A DNA stretch of 14,868 nucleotides, from contig CAZIET010000012.1 in the NCBI GenBank assembly GCA_964538405.1, positions 1 through 14,868 of the forward strand, in the 5' to 3' direction. Origin of the DNA: JAGVWT01 sp964538405 (lineage in GTDB: Archaea > Nanobdellota > Nanobdellia > Pacearchaeales > GW2011-AR1). Below are positions 1 to 6,238 of this stretch, one piece after another (the stretch's first letter is position 1; each line of letters opens with the position of its first letter). The notes under the pieces were generated by a model that saw nothing but the letters and a program-made list of their open reading frames with translations, made no database searches and was not told the origin of the DNA. Position numbers and translations under genes: made by a program.

Positions 1-48
1 GAGTTCTCGGAAGGAAAACTTGTTCTTGAAATGGACCTGAAAGAATGA
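1..48 (+). CDS. C-terminal end of an unidentified protein (partial)
   Basis: Frame 1 is open from the left edge to a TGA at 46-48 and encodes only the last 15 residues (EFSEGKLVLEMDLKE). The TGA overlaps the ATG of the next gene (ATGA, 45-48), the usual sign of translational coupling in an operon. No function can be read from so short a tail. Confidence 0.6.
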   Translation, partial: EFSEGKLVLEMDLKE

Positions 49-422
49 AAATCAGCCTAAAATACTACTTGAAGACTTTTGTTCTTGTTCTAGCAATAAT
101 CATTGTTTTCACGGTTATTGATTACATAGTCCATTCCTTGCACGAAAGTCTTGCGGTTCCGGGATACTATTTCAGGAATAAAATTATTTTTGGAACATTG
201 ATTGGATTTGGAACTTATCTCTTTATTAAAAATATGAAAGTGATGCCGCGTGCAATTGTTTTTTCAGCAGTGGTTGCTACATTACTTCAGGTTAGATACT
301 TCTTTGAAGGATATCCTTTATGGTTTGTTTTCTCATTTTTAGCATTGCACTTTTTGATGGTTTTTCCAGCCGCATGGCATGCATTCAAGGTTTCTGATAA
401 GAAAAAATTTCTCAAGAATTAG
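45..422 (+). CDS. small multi-spanning membrane protein, unknown function
   Basis: This 125-residue protein has four hydrophobic stretches long enough to cross the membrane, at about residues 10-30, 46-62, 70-86 and 92-112, with a Lys-rich C-terminus. I recognise no catalytic or binding motif. The start ATG overlaps the stop of the upstream gene (ATGA), so it is probably the second or later gene of an operon entering from the left. Its 3' end overlaps the convergent DUF2238-like gene by 11 bp. It is a plausible real gene because of the operon overlap and the coherent membrane topology; its role is unknown. Confidence 0.7.
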   Translation: MKISLKYYLKTFVLVLAIIIVFTVIDYIVHSLHESLAVPGYYFRNKIIFGTLIGFGTYLFIKNMKVMPRAIVFSAVVATLLQVRYFFEGYPLWFVFSFLALHFLMVFPAAWHAFKVSDKKKFLKN

Positions 423-1017
423 TTTTCTTTTCCCTGAAATAAACAAAAATCATTGCAGCTATCGCTCCCAGAGTATTGAATATCAAATCCAATCCCATAT
501 TGTAGAAATCTCCAACTCCAGTTTCAGGAAGAAAAACTGCGGCCAAAAACTCTACAATTTCATTTAAGGCACCAAATCCCGCACTTATTAAAACCGAAAA
601 AGTAAATAGTAATTTTCTTGAACCAGTATATCTCCAGTTTTGAGAAAGCAAATGATATGCAACCAAAGCAGCAACTCCGAATCCATAAAAATGAACTACC
701 TGATCAAATTTCAAAATGTACATTCCACCTTCACCAACAAAAAGAGGAAAGATTTTCCAAGCATAAAGAACGCTATCTCCAACTCTTAAACTTCCAGCCG
801 TCATGTGTAACAACCCCCAAATTGACAATCCCCATAAAGTCAAATAATCAAAATTGGTTTTTCTTATGGTGGAAGCAATTAGAACAAATACTATAGAAAC
901 AACCCCAATATATCCTAAAAACTCATAATTTGCCCTGGTAAAGAAATAAACAAAAAAGACTAGCAAGTAAGCCAAACTGAATCCCCCTATGATCAATTCT
1001 CCTTGTTTGAATTTCAT
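412..1017 (-). CDS. YjdF-like (DUF2238) integral membrane protein
   Basis: The 201-residue protein has about six membrane helices. The conserved polar positions of the DUF2238/YjdF family lie within the last three: an FDQVVHF segment (Asp and His), GALNEIVEF (Asn-Glu..Glu), and GLDLIFNTLGA (Asp..Asn). The family also resembles VanZ-type membrane proteins; its biochemical role is not established. I start it at the ATG at 1015-1017; a longer frame reaches a TTG at 1036-1038, but that codon lies inside the tRNA-Ile gene. Only 10 bases separate the tRNA 3' end from this ATG and I see no separate TATA box, so it is probably transcribed together with the tRNA. The 3' end overlaps the convergent membrane-protein gene by 11 bp. 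Confidence 0.75.
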   Translation of the reverse strand: MKFKQGELIIGGFSLAYLLVFFVYFFTRANYEFLGYIGVVSIVFVLIASTIRKTNFDYLTLWGLSIWGLLHMTAGSLRVGDSVLYAWKIFPLFVGEGGMYILKFDQVVHFYGFGVAALVAYHLLSQNWRYTGSRKLLFTFSVLISAGFGALNEIVEFLAAVFLPETGVGDFYNMGLDLIFNTLGAIAAMIFVYFREKKTNS

Positions 1018-1059
1018 ATTGTAAAAATGAGCCTGCAAGGATTTGAACCTTGGACCCCC
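1005..1059. repeat. left copy of a 55-bp duplication flanking an assembly gap
   Basis: These 55 bases are identical to 1160-1214 and end exactly where the N run begins; the second copy starts exactly where the N run ends. The copy covers the start of the DUF2238-like gene and the 3' part of tRNA-Ile. A perfect repeat touching both gap edges is what two contigs sharing one k-mer look like, not a genomic repeat. Confidence 0.95.
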
Positions 1060-1159
1060 NNNNNNNNNNNNNNNNNNNNNNNNNNNNNNNNNNNNNNNNN
1101 NNNNNNNNNNNNNNNNNNNNNNNNNNNNNNNNNNNNNNNNNNNNNNNNNNNNNNNNNNN
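1060..1159. other. assembly gap, 100 N (probably false)
   Basis: There are exactly 100 N, the conventional length for a gap of unknown size. Both sides carry the same 55 bp, so the true sequence most likely has no gap: removing one copy together with the N run gives an intact tRNA-Ile followed directly by the DUF2238-like gene. Confidence 0.95.
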
Positions 1160-1214
1160 GTTTGAATTTCATATTGTAAAAATGAGCCTGCAAGGATTTG
1201 AACCTTGGACCCCC
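1160..1214. repeat. right copy of the 55-bp duplication flanking the gap
   Basis: Identical to 1005-1059. This copy runs on into the complete tRNA-Ile gene, so it is the copy continuous with the tRNA. The first bases, equal to the start of the DUF2238-like gene, are truncated here. Confidence 0.95.
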
Positions 1215-1256
1215 ACCGTATCAGGATGATGCTCTGCCAGGCTGAGCTACAGGCTC
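1183..1256 (-). tRNA. tRNA-Ile(GAU)
   Basis: Read on the minus strand, 74 nt fold as a full cloverleaf: acceptor GAGCCTG/CAGGCTC, D stem GCTC/GAGC with GG in the loop, anticodon stem TCATC/GGTGG (two G-T pairs), loop CTGATAC with anticodon GAT, five-base variable region, T stem CAAGG/CCTTG with loop TTCAAAT, and discriminator A as expected for isoleucine. CCA is not encoded and there is no intron. A TATA box lies 25-33 bases upstream. The 3' end is followed by five T and then, after 10 bases in total, by the ATG of the DUF2238-like gene. The piece at 1028-1059 is the same gene seen again across the false gap. Confidence 0.95.
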
Positions 1257-1280
1257 ATTAAAAAACAAATAAGGAACTTT

Positions 1281-1289
1281 ATTTATAAG
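1281..1289 (-). promoter_or_regulatory. TATA box of tRNA-Ile
   Basis: CTTATAAAT on the minus strand, centred 29 bases from the tRNA 5' end. It is the only promoter-like element before both the tRNA and the following DUF2238-like gene. Confidence 0.65.
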
Positions 1290-1310
1290 CCTTTTTGGAA
1301 TTCAGAAATT

Positions 1311-1700
1311 TTATCTTTGGTAAGGTTCATAACGAACCCTAAGAATAATTTGAGGTCCAAACTCTCTTGGTTTATAGGAACATATTAGGCCATCATCAAT
1401 CCGATCCCTACATTGAGGTTGTGGTAAACCATGTTCAGATAACATCTTCAGTATTCTTTCATTACTCATTCTTTTCTTCAATTTAGCTTCATAATCGCAG
1501 AAATTTCTAGCACCCTTATAATCATGTGTATTATCAAAAACCCTTATTTCAGGGTGATCTTTAAGAGAAAGTATATTTCCTAAAATAAATAATTCTGCCT
1601 CGCCATATCCAAAGTGAGAGGCAATTTCTTTTAGGGCCTTCAGTCTACCAGGAACTCTATTGTTCGTAGCAACTTTAAAATCAATTGTTTTATTGACCAT
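1311..1700 (-). CDS. hypothetical protein, orphan
   Basis: I do not recognise this 129-residue protein. It is soluble and basic, with a helical central part (about residues 18-48, GRLKALKEIASHFGYGE onward) and a likely beta-rich C-terminus (QIILRVRYEP). It has three Cys, but they are not spaced as a zinc site. It is divergent from L15e with 82 bases between the starts, and has its own TATA-like element 26 bases before the ATG, which supports it as a real leaderless gene. Downstream lies the tRNA-Ile promoter. Function unknown. Confidence 0.7.
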   Translation of the reverse strand: MVNKTIDFKVATNNRVPGRLKALKEIASHFGYGEAELFILGNILSLKDHPEIRVFDNTHDYKGARNFCDYEAKLKKRMSNERILKMLSEHGLPQPQCRDRIDDGLICSYKPREFGPQIILRVRYEPYQR

Positions 1701-1721
1701 AAATTTCCTTAAGATTATGCC

Positions 1722-1730
1722 TTATATTTT
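1722..1730 (-). promoter_or_regulatory. TATA box of the orphan gene ending at 1311
   Basis: AAAATATAA on the minus strand, centred 26 bases before the ATG at 1700. Confidence 0.55.
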
Positions 1731-1753
1731 TATCTATTCAAACAACCCCAATG

Positions 1754-1761
1754 TTTAAAAA
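1754..1761 (+). promoter_or_regulatory. TATA box of L15e
   Basis: TTTAAAAA centred 25.5 bases before the ATG at 1783, implying a leaderless transcript. Confidence 0.6.
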
Positions 1762-1782
1762 TCAATTTTTTATAATCTAAAT

Positions 1783-2295
1783 ATGGCAAAAGGATTTTAC
1801 AATTATTTGGCTCAGGCATGGAAAACACCCGATGTAAAAGTCTTAAGACAAAGAATGACCGAATGGCGTAAAGACAATGCAGTCACTACATTGGATAAAC
1901 CATTAAGGCTTGACCGTGCCAGAAGTCTTGGTTACAAGGCAAAAAAGGGGTTTACTGTAGTTAGGGTAAGATTGATTAGGGGAGGACATAAGAGATCCAG
2001 GCCTATTAGGGGAAGAAGAAGTAAAAGAATGCATACAAGGAAGAATCTTATGATGAACTATAGATGGATTGCGGAGCAAAGGGCGGTTGCAAAGCACAAA
2101 AACATGGAAGTCCTTAACTCATATTTTGTCGGCAAGGACGGAATTCACTTTTTTTATGAAGTGATTCTTGTAGATCCTCAAAGACCAGAGATAAAAAATG
2201 ATAGCACAATCAACTGGATAACAAACAGTAAAAACAAATCAAGAGTCCACAGAGGATTGACAAGCGCAGGAAAGAAAGCTCGTGGATTAAGATAA
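1783..2295 (+). CDS. rpl15e: 50S ribosomal protein L15e
   Basis: This is the archaeal/eukaryotic L15e protein of the large ribosomal subunit, an rRNA-binding protein without a bacterial counterpart. Diagnostic segments in order are the N-terminal YNYLAQAWK, the RLDRARSLGYKAKKG block (about residues 42-56), VVRVRLIRGGHKRSRP, IAEQRAVAKHKNMEVLNSY (about 96-114), YEVILVDPQRPEIKND (about 125-140) and the C-terminal RGLTSAGKKARGLR. At 170 residues it is shorter than the usual 190 or so, with a trimmed N-terminal region. The ATG sits 25.5 bases after a TATA box. It ends 5 bp before the convergent orphan gene. Confidence 0.97.
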   Translation: MAKGFYNYLAQAWKTPDVKVLRQRMTEWRKDNAVTTLDKPLRLDRARSLGYKAKKGFTVVRVRLIRGGHKRSRPIRGRRSKRMHTRKNLMMNYRWIAEQRAVAKHKNMEVLNSYFVGKDGIHFFYEVILVDPQRPEIKNDSTINWITNSKNKSRVHRGLTSAGKKARGLR

Positions 2296-2300
2296 TTCTT

Positions 2301-2857
2301 TTAAGAAGAAATAATTTGTGGTGTTAATTCATTGAAAAGATTGGATTGTGTAAAAAAATCTCCTAAAGTCTTAACAGTGGATTTAAAGAGATCATCAAAT
2401 TGTTTTGAATTTACCACCCTAACAAAATTTACAACTCCATCATATTCACGAAAGAATGATTTTTCCATCTCCTGTTCTGTTCTTTGTCTGCGTCCATTTT
2501 TTTGATGATCATAAACACTCATAGGTATCTCAAAAGAAGGACAAGAATAGTTACCAACTCCCATTGCGCTTCCAAAATGAGTTCGTCTAAATGATGAACT
2601 ATCCATATCAAAATATGATCTGCCCTCTCCAAGACAATAATCATAAGCACTTTTTCTGAGTGTTGCTAAAACANNNNNNNNNNTGTTCCCCCTTCACTCC
2701 AAGGAGCACCATCTCCCCTATGAGAAAACTCTGGCTCATCACTTACCTTGATATTCCATCCCATTAATCTATTAGCAACTATCTTAGGAAACTCATTTTC
2801 AGCTATTCTTCTAAATCCCTCTGAACTATGTACCTCATCCCGACCATATCTGCCCAT
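2301..2857 (-). CDS. hypothetical protein, interrupted by an assembly gap
   Basis: Two minus-strand open segments, 2684-2857 (from the ATG, MGRYGRDEVHSS...) and 2301-2673 (ending ...LTPQIISS), lie either side of a 10-N gap and most likely form one gene of about 185 residues. With 10 N the frames disagree; the missing length must be 2 modulo 3 for the frame to continue. The upper segment has its own TATA box 25 bases before the ATG. I do not recognise the protein. The C-terminal part has aromatic and polar stretches (SYFDMDSSSFRRTHFG) and an amphipathic helical tail. It converges on L15e with 5 bp between stops. Confidence 0.65.
2674..2683. other. assembly gap, 10 N
   Basis: Ten N inside the orphan gene 2301-2857. 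Unlike the first gap, the flanks share no end overlap, so a few bases are really missing. The frame either side predicts a true length of 2, 5, 8, 11... bases. Confidence 0.95.
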
Positions 2858-2878
2858 AAAAAATCCATAAACAAACAG

Positions 2879-2885
2879 TATAAAA
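2879..2885 (-). promoter_or_regulatory. TATA box of the gap-interrupted orphan gene
   Basis: TTTTATA on the minus strand, centred 25 bases before the ATG at 2857. Confidence 0.55.
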
Positions 2886-2907
2886 GGATTTATGTTTAAG
2901 ATAATTC

Positions 2908-2915
2908 TTTAAAAA
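2908..2915 (+). promoter_or_regulatory. TATA box of DNA ligase
   Basis: TTTAAAAA centred 26.5 bases before the ATG at 2938. Confidence 0.6.
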
Positions 2916-2937
2916 CTTCTTTTCTTTAAAGAAAGTA

Positions 2938-4713
2938 ATGCGATACGAAAAACTTGTTGAATTCTACGAAGAAGCCTCATCAACAACAAAAAGACTTGAA
3001 AAAATAACGATTCTTTCAAAATTTCTAAAATCAATTCATGAATCAGACAAGGATGTTCTTTATTTATTGATGGGAGATATTTATCCTGAATACGATGAAA
3101 GAAAAATTGGAATAAGCACGCAATTGGCAATAAAAGCAATGGCAAAAGCAACCGGAACAGATGAAAAGCACGTTACAACTGAATGGAAACATATTGGGGA
3201 TTTGGGGGAGGTTGCAAAAAAACTCAAAAGTCAAAAAAGACAATCAACGCTTCATCATAATGATCTTACGACACAAAAAGTTATTGAAAATCTAAGGAAA
3301 TTGCCCGAACTGATAGGAAAAGGAACTGTAGACAAAAAAATGTCTTTAATAGTTGAACTTCTTACTTCCGCATCCCCAACCGAGGCATTGTACTTGGTAA
3401 GAACCTTGCTAGCTGATTTAAGAATCGGAGTAAAAGAAAGCACAATAAGGGAGGCGATGGTTGATGCATTCTTTCCAGACGAAAAAAAAGAGGCTTCACA
3501 AAAAATCCAAGATGCCATTGATAAGTCAAATGATATTTCCGCCGTATTCGAAATAGTAAAAAAGGGTGAACTAAAGAAATTAGACAAGGTGATGGTTGAA
3601 GTTGGTAAACCTTTGAAAGTTATGCTTGCTCAAAAAATCGAAACAATAAAGGAAGGGTTTGAACAAGTTGGAAAACCAGCTGCAATAGAATTCAAATATG
3701 ATGGATTTAGAATGATAATCCACAAAAAAGGAAATGAAATCATTTTATATACAAGAAACCTTGAAAACGTTACAAAACAATTTCCAGACGTTGTTGAAGT
3801 TGTAAAAAAACACGTCAAAGGAGATTCATTCATTCTTGATTCCGAGGTGGTTGGGTTCCATAAAAAAAATCATGAGTATCGCCCATTCCAGGAAATAAGT
3901 CAAAGAATAAGAAGAAAATATGACATTGAAAAGCTTCAGGAAGAACTTCCGGTTGAAGTAAATGTTTTTGACATTTTGTATTATAATGGAAAATCCTTGC
4001 TTGATGAGCCTTTCATAAAAAGAACTGAATTACTGAGAAAAGTTGTACACTCAGAAAGATACAAGATAGTTTGCTCCAAGCAAATAATTACAGATGATGA
4101 GAAAAAAGCAAATGAGTTCTATAAAAGTGCCTTGAAAGAAAGACAGGAAGGAATTATGATGAAAAACCTTCAGTCAATTTACAGTCCCGGAAAGAGAGTT
4201 GGACACATGCTGAAAATAAAGCCAGAGGAAAGAGATTTTGATTTGGTAATTGTTGGAGCTGAATACGGAACAGGAAAAAGAGGGAAATGGATGTCAAGTT
4301 TCATTCTTGCATGCAAAGACGAAAAAACAGGGAAATTCCTTGAAATTGGAAAGGTTGGAACTGGAATAAAAGAAAAATTGCAAGCGGCTCCTCCAGAAAT
4401 CAAAAAAGAAGTAGAACAAAAGGAAAAATTGATTGAAGAAGAAACTATTGGAACTTCATTCCAGGAATTGACTGAAAAATTGGAGCCATTAATAACAAAA
4501 GAGCATGGAAAAACTGTTGAAGTAAAACCAAAGATTATTGTTTCCGTAACATATCAGGAAATTCAAAAATCTCCAACATATAGTTCGGGATATGCATTAA
4601 GATTTCCAAGATTCACTGCATTAAGAGAAGAAAAACCTCTTTCAGAGATTACAACTTTGAAGGAAGTGGAAAAGGATTATGCAAATCAAAAAAGAAATTG
4701 GAAGTATGGCTAA
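2938..4713 (+). CDS. lig: ATP-dependent DNA ligase (archaeal replicative type)
   Basis: The enzyme seals nicks in duplex DNA, joining Okazaki fragments and finishing repair, through a ligase-AMP intermediate. The 591 residues match the family's usual length and order: N-terminal DNA-binding domain (about 1-215), adenylation domain (about 230-430) and OB-fold (about 435-580). Catalytic motifs are visible: motif I KYDGFR with Lys253 as the adenylated residue, SEVVGF with Glu303, FDILYYNG at 344-351, EGIMMK at 404-409 (motif IV) and LKIKP at 425-429 (motif V); the C-terminal RFPRFTALREEK fits motif VI. The PCNA-binding site was not identified. Leaderless start with its own TATA box. The next gene starts 42 bases on with a separate promoter. 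Confidence 0.97.
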   Translation: MRYEKLVEFYEEASSTTKRLEKITILSKFLKSIHESDKDVLYLLMGDIYPEYDERKIGISTQLAIKAMAKATGTDEKHVTTEWKHIGDLGEVAKKLKSQKRQSTLHHNDLTTQKVIENLRKLPELIGKGTVDKKMSLIVELLTSASPTEALYLVRTLLADLRIGVKESTIREAMVDAFFPDEKKEASQKIQDAIDKSNDISAVFEIVKKGELKKLDKVMVEVGKPLKVMLAQKIETIKEGFEQVGKPAAIEFKYDGFRMIIHKKGNEIILYTRNLENVTKQFPDVVEVVKKHVKGDSFILDSEVVGFHKKNHEYRPFQEISQRIRRKYDIEKLQEELPVEVNVFDILYYNGKSLLDEPFIKRTELLRKVVHSERYKIVCSKQIITDDEKKANEFYKSALKERQEGIMMKNLQSIYSPGKRVGHMLKIKPEERDFDLVIVGAEYGTGKRGKWMSSFILACKDEKTGKFLEIGKVGTGIKEKLQAAPPEIKKEVEQKEKLIEEETIGTSFQELTEKLEPLITKEHGKTVEVKPKIIVSVTYQEIQKSPTYSSGYALRFPRFTALREEKPLSEITTLKEVEKDYANQKRNWKYG

Positions 4714-4725
4714 AAGATTGGAAAA

Positions 4726-4733
4726 TTATAAAT
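4726..4733 (+). promoter_or_regulatory. TATA box of the HEAT-like orphan gene
   Basis: TTATAAAT centred 26.5 bases before the ATG at 4756. Confidence 0.65.
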
Positions 4734-4755
4734 AACCACGAAAAGAATTTTAGGC

Positions 4756-5583
4756 ATGTCTGAGCTTGAAAATATTGAACTACCTCAATATACTTTTGTA
4801 GAAAATCACGAATCAATATTTTTTGATGAACCTTTATGGATGATAAAAGAAAGGGTAAGGAGAAGTTTACCTGCTTTAACAGAACTCATTCTAGATGAAA
4901 GTATTCCAGTAATCTCTTACCACCAAAGCTATGGGGCTGCTCCACTTTTTTTAACTAGTCGGGGAAGATCTGCTAACTGGGTTAGGAGTGGAAGATTAAT
5001 TTGGACAGAAGATTTGGGAGAGTTTGAGTATAGGCCAGCGTTTGATAATTTAAGAGAAGTTTGGTTACATGATAGTAATGTAGAAATGAGAAACATGGCA
5101 CTTAGATCATTGGGTATGGTCAAAGATCCAAGATTCTTAAAAGATATTAAAAAAAGAGTTTTAGATCCTAATTCATCTATTAACGATTGGGGACAATATA
5201 TCTCTGCGATTACCCACATGGATTCTGATGACGTGGTAGAAATATTAGACTGTATGCGAGATTTTGCCATTATGGCCAATGAAGGACATCTAATGGGCCA
5301 TGAAGACCTTAAGAAAAGAGATAAATTTTATGGAGGTCCATTACAATTTGTATTAGCAGACATTATGGAAGGATACGCTATGGTCTGCTCAAATCCAAAA
5401 GCAGTAGTTTCTGCAACAAATTTTGTTAGAAGGACAAATTCTTTTACTGCAAGAAGAAGATATGGTCTTGTGCTCGATGAATTAAAAGTGAGATCAAGAA
5501 GTACGAGCACACTTTATATTCCTAAAAGGTTTAGAAAAAAAGAGAAATTGTTGGGTGCTGTCGTTGAAGGGATTGAATTCTAA
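4756..5583 (+). CDS. hypothetical protein with possible HEAT-like helices
   Basis: This 275-residue soluble protein is not one I recognise. The central part (about residues 98-175) has the look of two or three helical hairpins of the HEAT type: DSNVEMRNMALRSLGMVKD followed by FLKDIKKRVLDPNSS and DSDDVVEILDCMRDFAI. The C-terminal end is basic (YIPKRFRKKEKLL), which could suit nucleic acid or protein contact. There is no membrane segment or signal peptide. It is transcribed on the same strand as ligase and TBP, but has its own TATA box and is followed by a T-tract, so it looks like a single-gene unit. Function unknown; the HEAT reading is an inference from pattern only. Confidence 0.75.
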   Translation: MSELENIELPQYTFVENHESIFFDEPLWMIKERVRRSLPALTELILDESIPVISYHQSYGAAPLFLTSRGRSANWVRSGRLIWTEDLGEFEYRPAFDNLREVWLHDSNVEMRNMALRSLGMVKDPRFLKDIKKRVLDPNSSINDWGQYISAITHMDSDDVVEILDCMRDFAIMANEGHLMGHEDLKKRDKFYGGPLQFVLADIMEGYAMVCSNPKAVVSATNFVRRTNSFTARRRYGLVLDELKVRSRSTSTLYIPKRFRKKEKLLGAVVEGIEF

Positions 5584-5588
5584 TTTTT
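5584..5588 (+). terminator. T-tract after the HEAT-like orphan gene
   Basis: Five T immediately after the stop codon at 5581-5583. Archaeal RNA polymerase commonly terminates at such tracts without a hairpin. Confidence 0.35.
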
Positions 5589-5598
5589 CCTCGAAGCC

Positions 5599-5606
5599 TT
5601 TATAAA
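5599..5606 (+). promoter_or_regulatory. TATA box of tbp
   Basis: TTTATAAA centred 28.5 bases before the tbp ATG, the position expected for a leaderless or nearly leaderless transcript. Confidence 0.65.
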
Positions 5607-5618
5607 GCACTTTTTCCA

Positions 5619-5626
5619 TTTATAAA
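5619..5626 (+). promoter_or_regulatory. second TATA-like octamer next to the tbp start
   Basis: An exact second TTTATAAA, 20 bp downstream of the first, ending 4 bases before the ATG. It is too close to the start to direct a transcript containing the ATG. Since the gene product binds this sequence, it could be an autoregulatory site; this is inference. Confidence 0.4.
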
Positions 5627-5630
5627 CAAG

Positions 5631-6191
5631 ATGGCTAAGGAATCTGCTAGCAATTATCAAATTCAAAACATCGTCGCGACAACTTCTCTGGAAAAGCCCA
5701 TTCCTTTGATTAAGCTTTCAAGGACTAATCCAAATACAGAGTACAATCCAAAGACGTTTCCGGGATTGGTTTTAAGAATCAAAGAGCCAAAATCAGCAGT
5801 TCTGGTTTTCTCGTCGGGAAAATTGGTATGCACGGGCACAAAATCAATTGTTCAGGTAAAGAAAGTCATTGAAAACGTGATAAAGCAGTTAAGAAAGATA
5901 AACATCAAAATCACCGTAAAGCCAAAAATAACTGTCCAAAACATAGTGGCTTCTGGGACAATCAATCTCAAGCTTAATCTTAATGTCCTGGCATTGGAGA
6001 TGGAAAACACTGAATACGAACCGGAGCAATTCCCGGGATTGGTATACAAGTTAATAGAGCCAAACGCCACTTTCCTTCTGTTCAGCAATGGAAAACTGGT
6101 ATGCACGGGCACAAAAAACAAGCAGCAACTGGAAGAAAGCATGCAACAACTGCTAAAAAACGTCAAAGCAACCATAAAGAAGATGGGATAG
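5631..6191 (+). CDS. tbp: TATA-box binding protein (TBP)
   Basis: TBP binds the TATA box and recruits TFB and RNA polymerase at archaeal promoters. The 186 residues match the family length and form the two direct repeats of the saddle: first about residues 10-95 (IQNIVATTSLEKPI ... FPGLVLRIKEP ... LVFSSGKLVCTGTKS), second about 103-184 (VQNIVASGTINLKLN ... FPGLVYKLIEP ... LLFSNGKLVCTGTKN). Both repeats keep the FPGL turn whose Phe residues intercalate into DNA and the SGKLVCTGTK strand. It has its own promoter with two TATA octamers, and is followed by a T-tract and then the MCM promoter. The C-terminus lacks a long acidic tail. Confidence 0.97.
   Translation: MAKESASNYQIQNIVATTSLEKPIPLIKLSRTNPNTEYNPKTFPGLVLRIKEPKSAVLVFSSGKLVCTGTKSIVQVKKVIENVIKQLRKINIKITVKPKITVQNIVASGTINLKLNLNVLALEMENTEYEPEQFPGLVYKLIEPNATFLLFSNGKLVCTGTKNKQQLEESMQQLLKNVKATIKKMG
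5824..5843 (+). repeat. 20-bp exact internal repeat of tbp, copy 1
   Basis: Exactly equal to 6097-6116, 273 bp (91 codons) apart and in the same frame. It encodes LVCTGTK at the same place in both halves of TBP. Confidence 0.9.
6097..6116 (+). repeat. 20-bp exact internal repeat of tbp, copy 2
   Basis: Second copy of the repeat at 5824-5843; the bases on both sides differ between the copies (T/C before, T/A after). Confidence 0.9.
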
Positions 6192-6193
6192 CA

Positions 6194-6198
6194 TTTTT
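6194..6198 (+). terminator. T-tract after tbp
   Basis: Five T two bases after the tbp stop codon and before the mcm promoter. Confidence 0.35.
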
Positions 6199-6209
6199 CT
6201 ACGAAAAAC

Positions 6210-6217
6210 TATAAAAA
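6210..6217 (+). promoter_or_regulatory. TATA box of mcm
   Basis: TATAAAAA centred 25.5 bases before the mcm ATG. Confidence 0.65.
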
Positions 6218-6238
6218 TAAGTGCCATTTTGACTTCGG

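Noticed and set aside
1028..1059. A second, truncated tRNA gene on the minus strand
   Set aside because: It is the 3' part of the same tRNA-Ile at 1183-1256, duplicated by the overlapping contig ends at the false gap.
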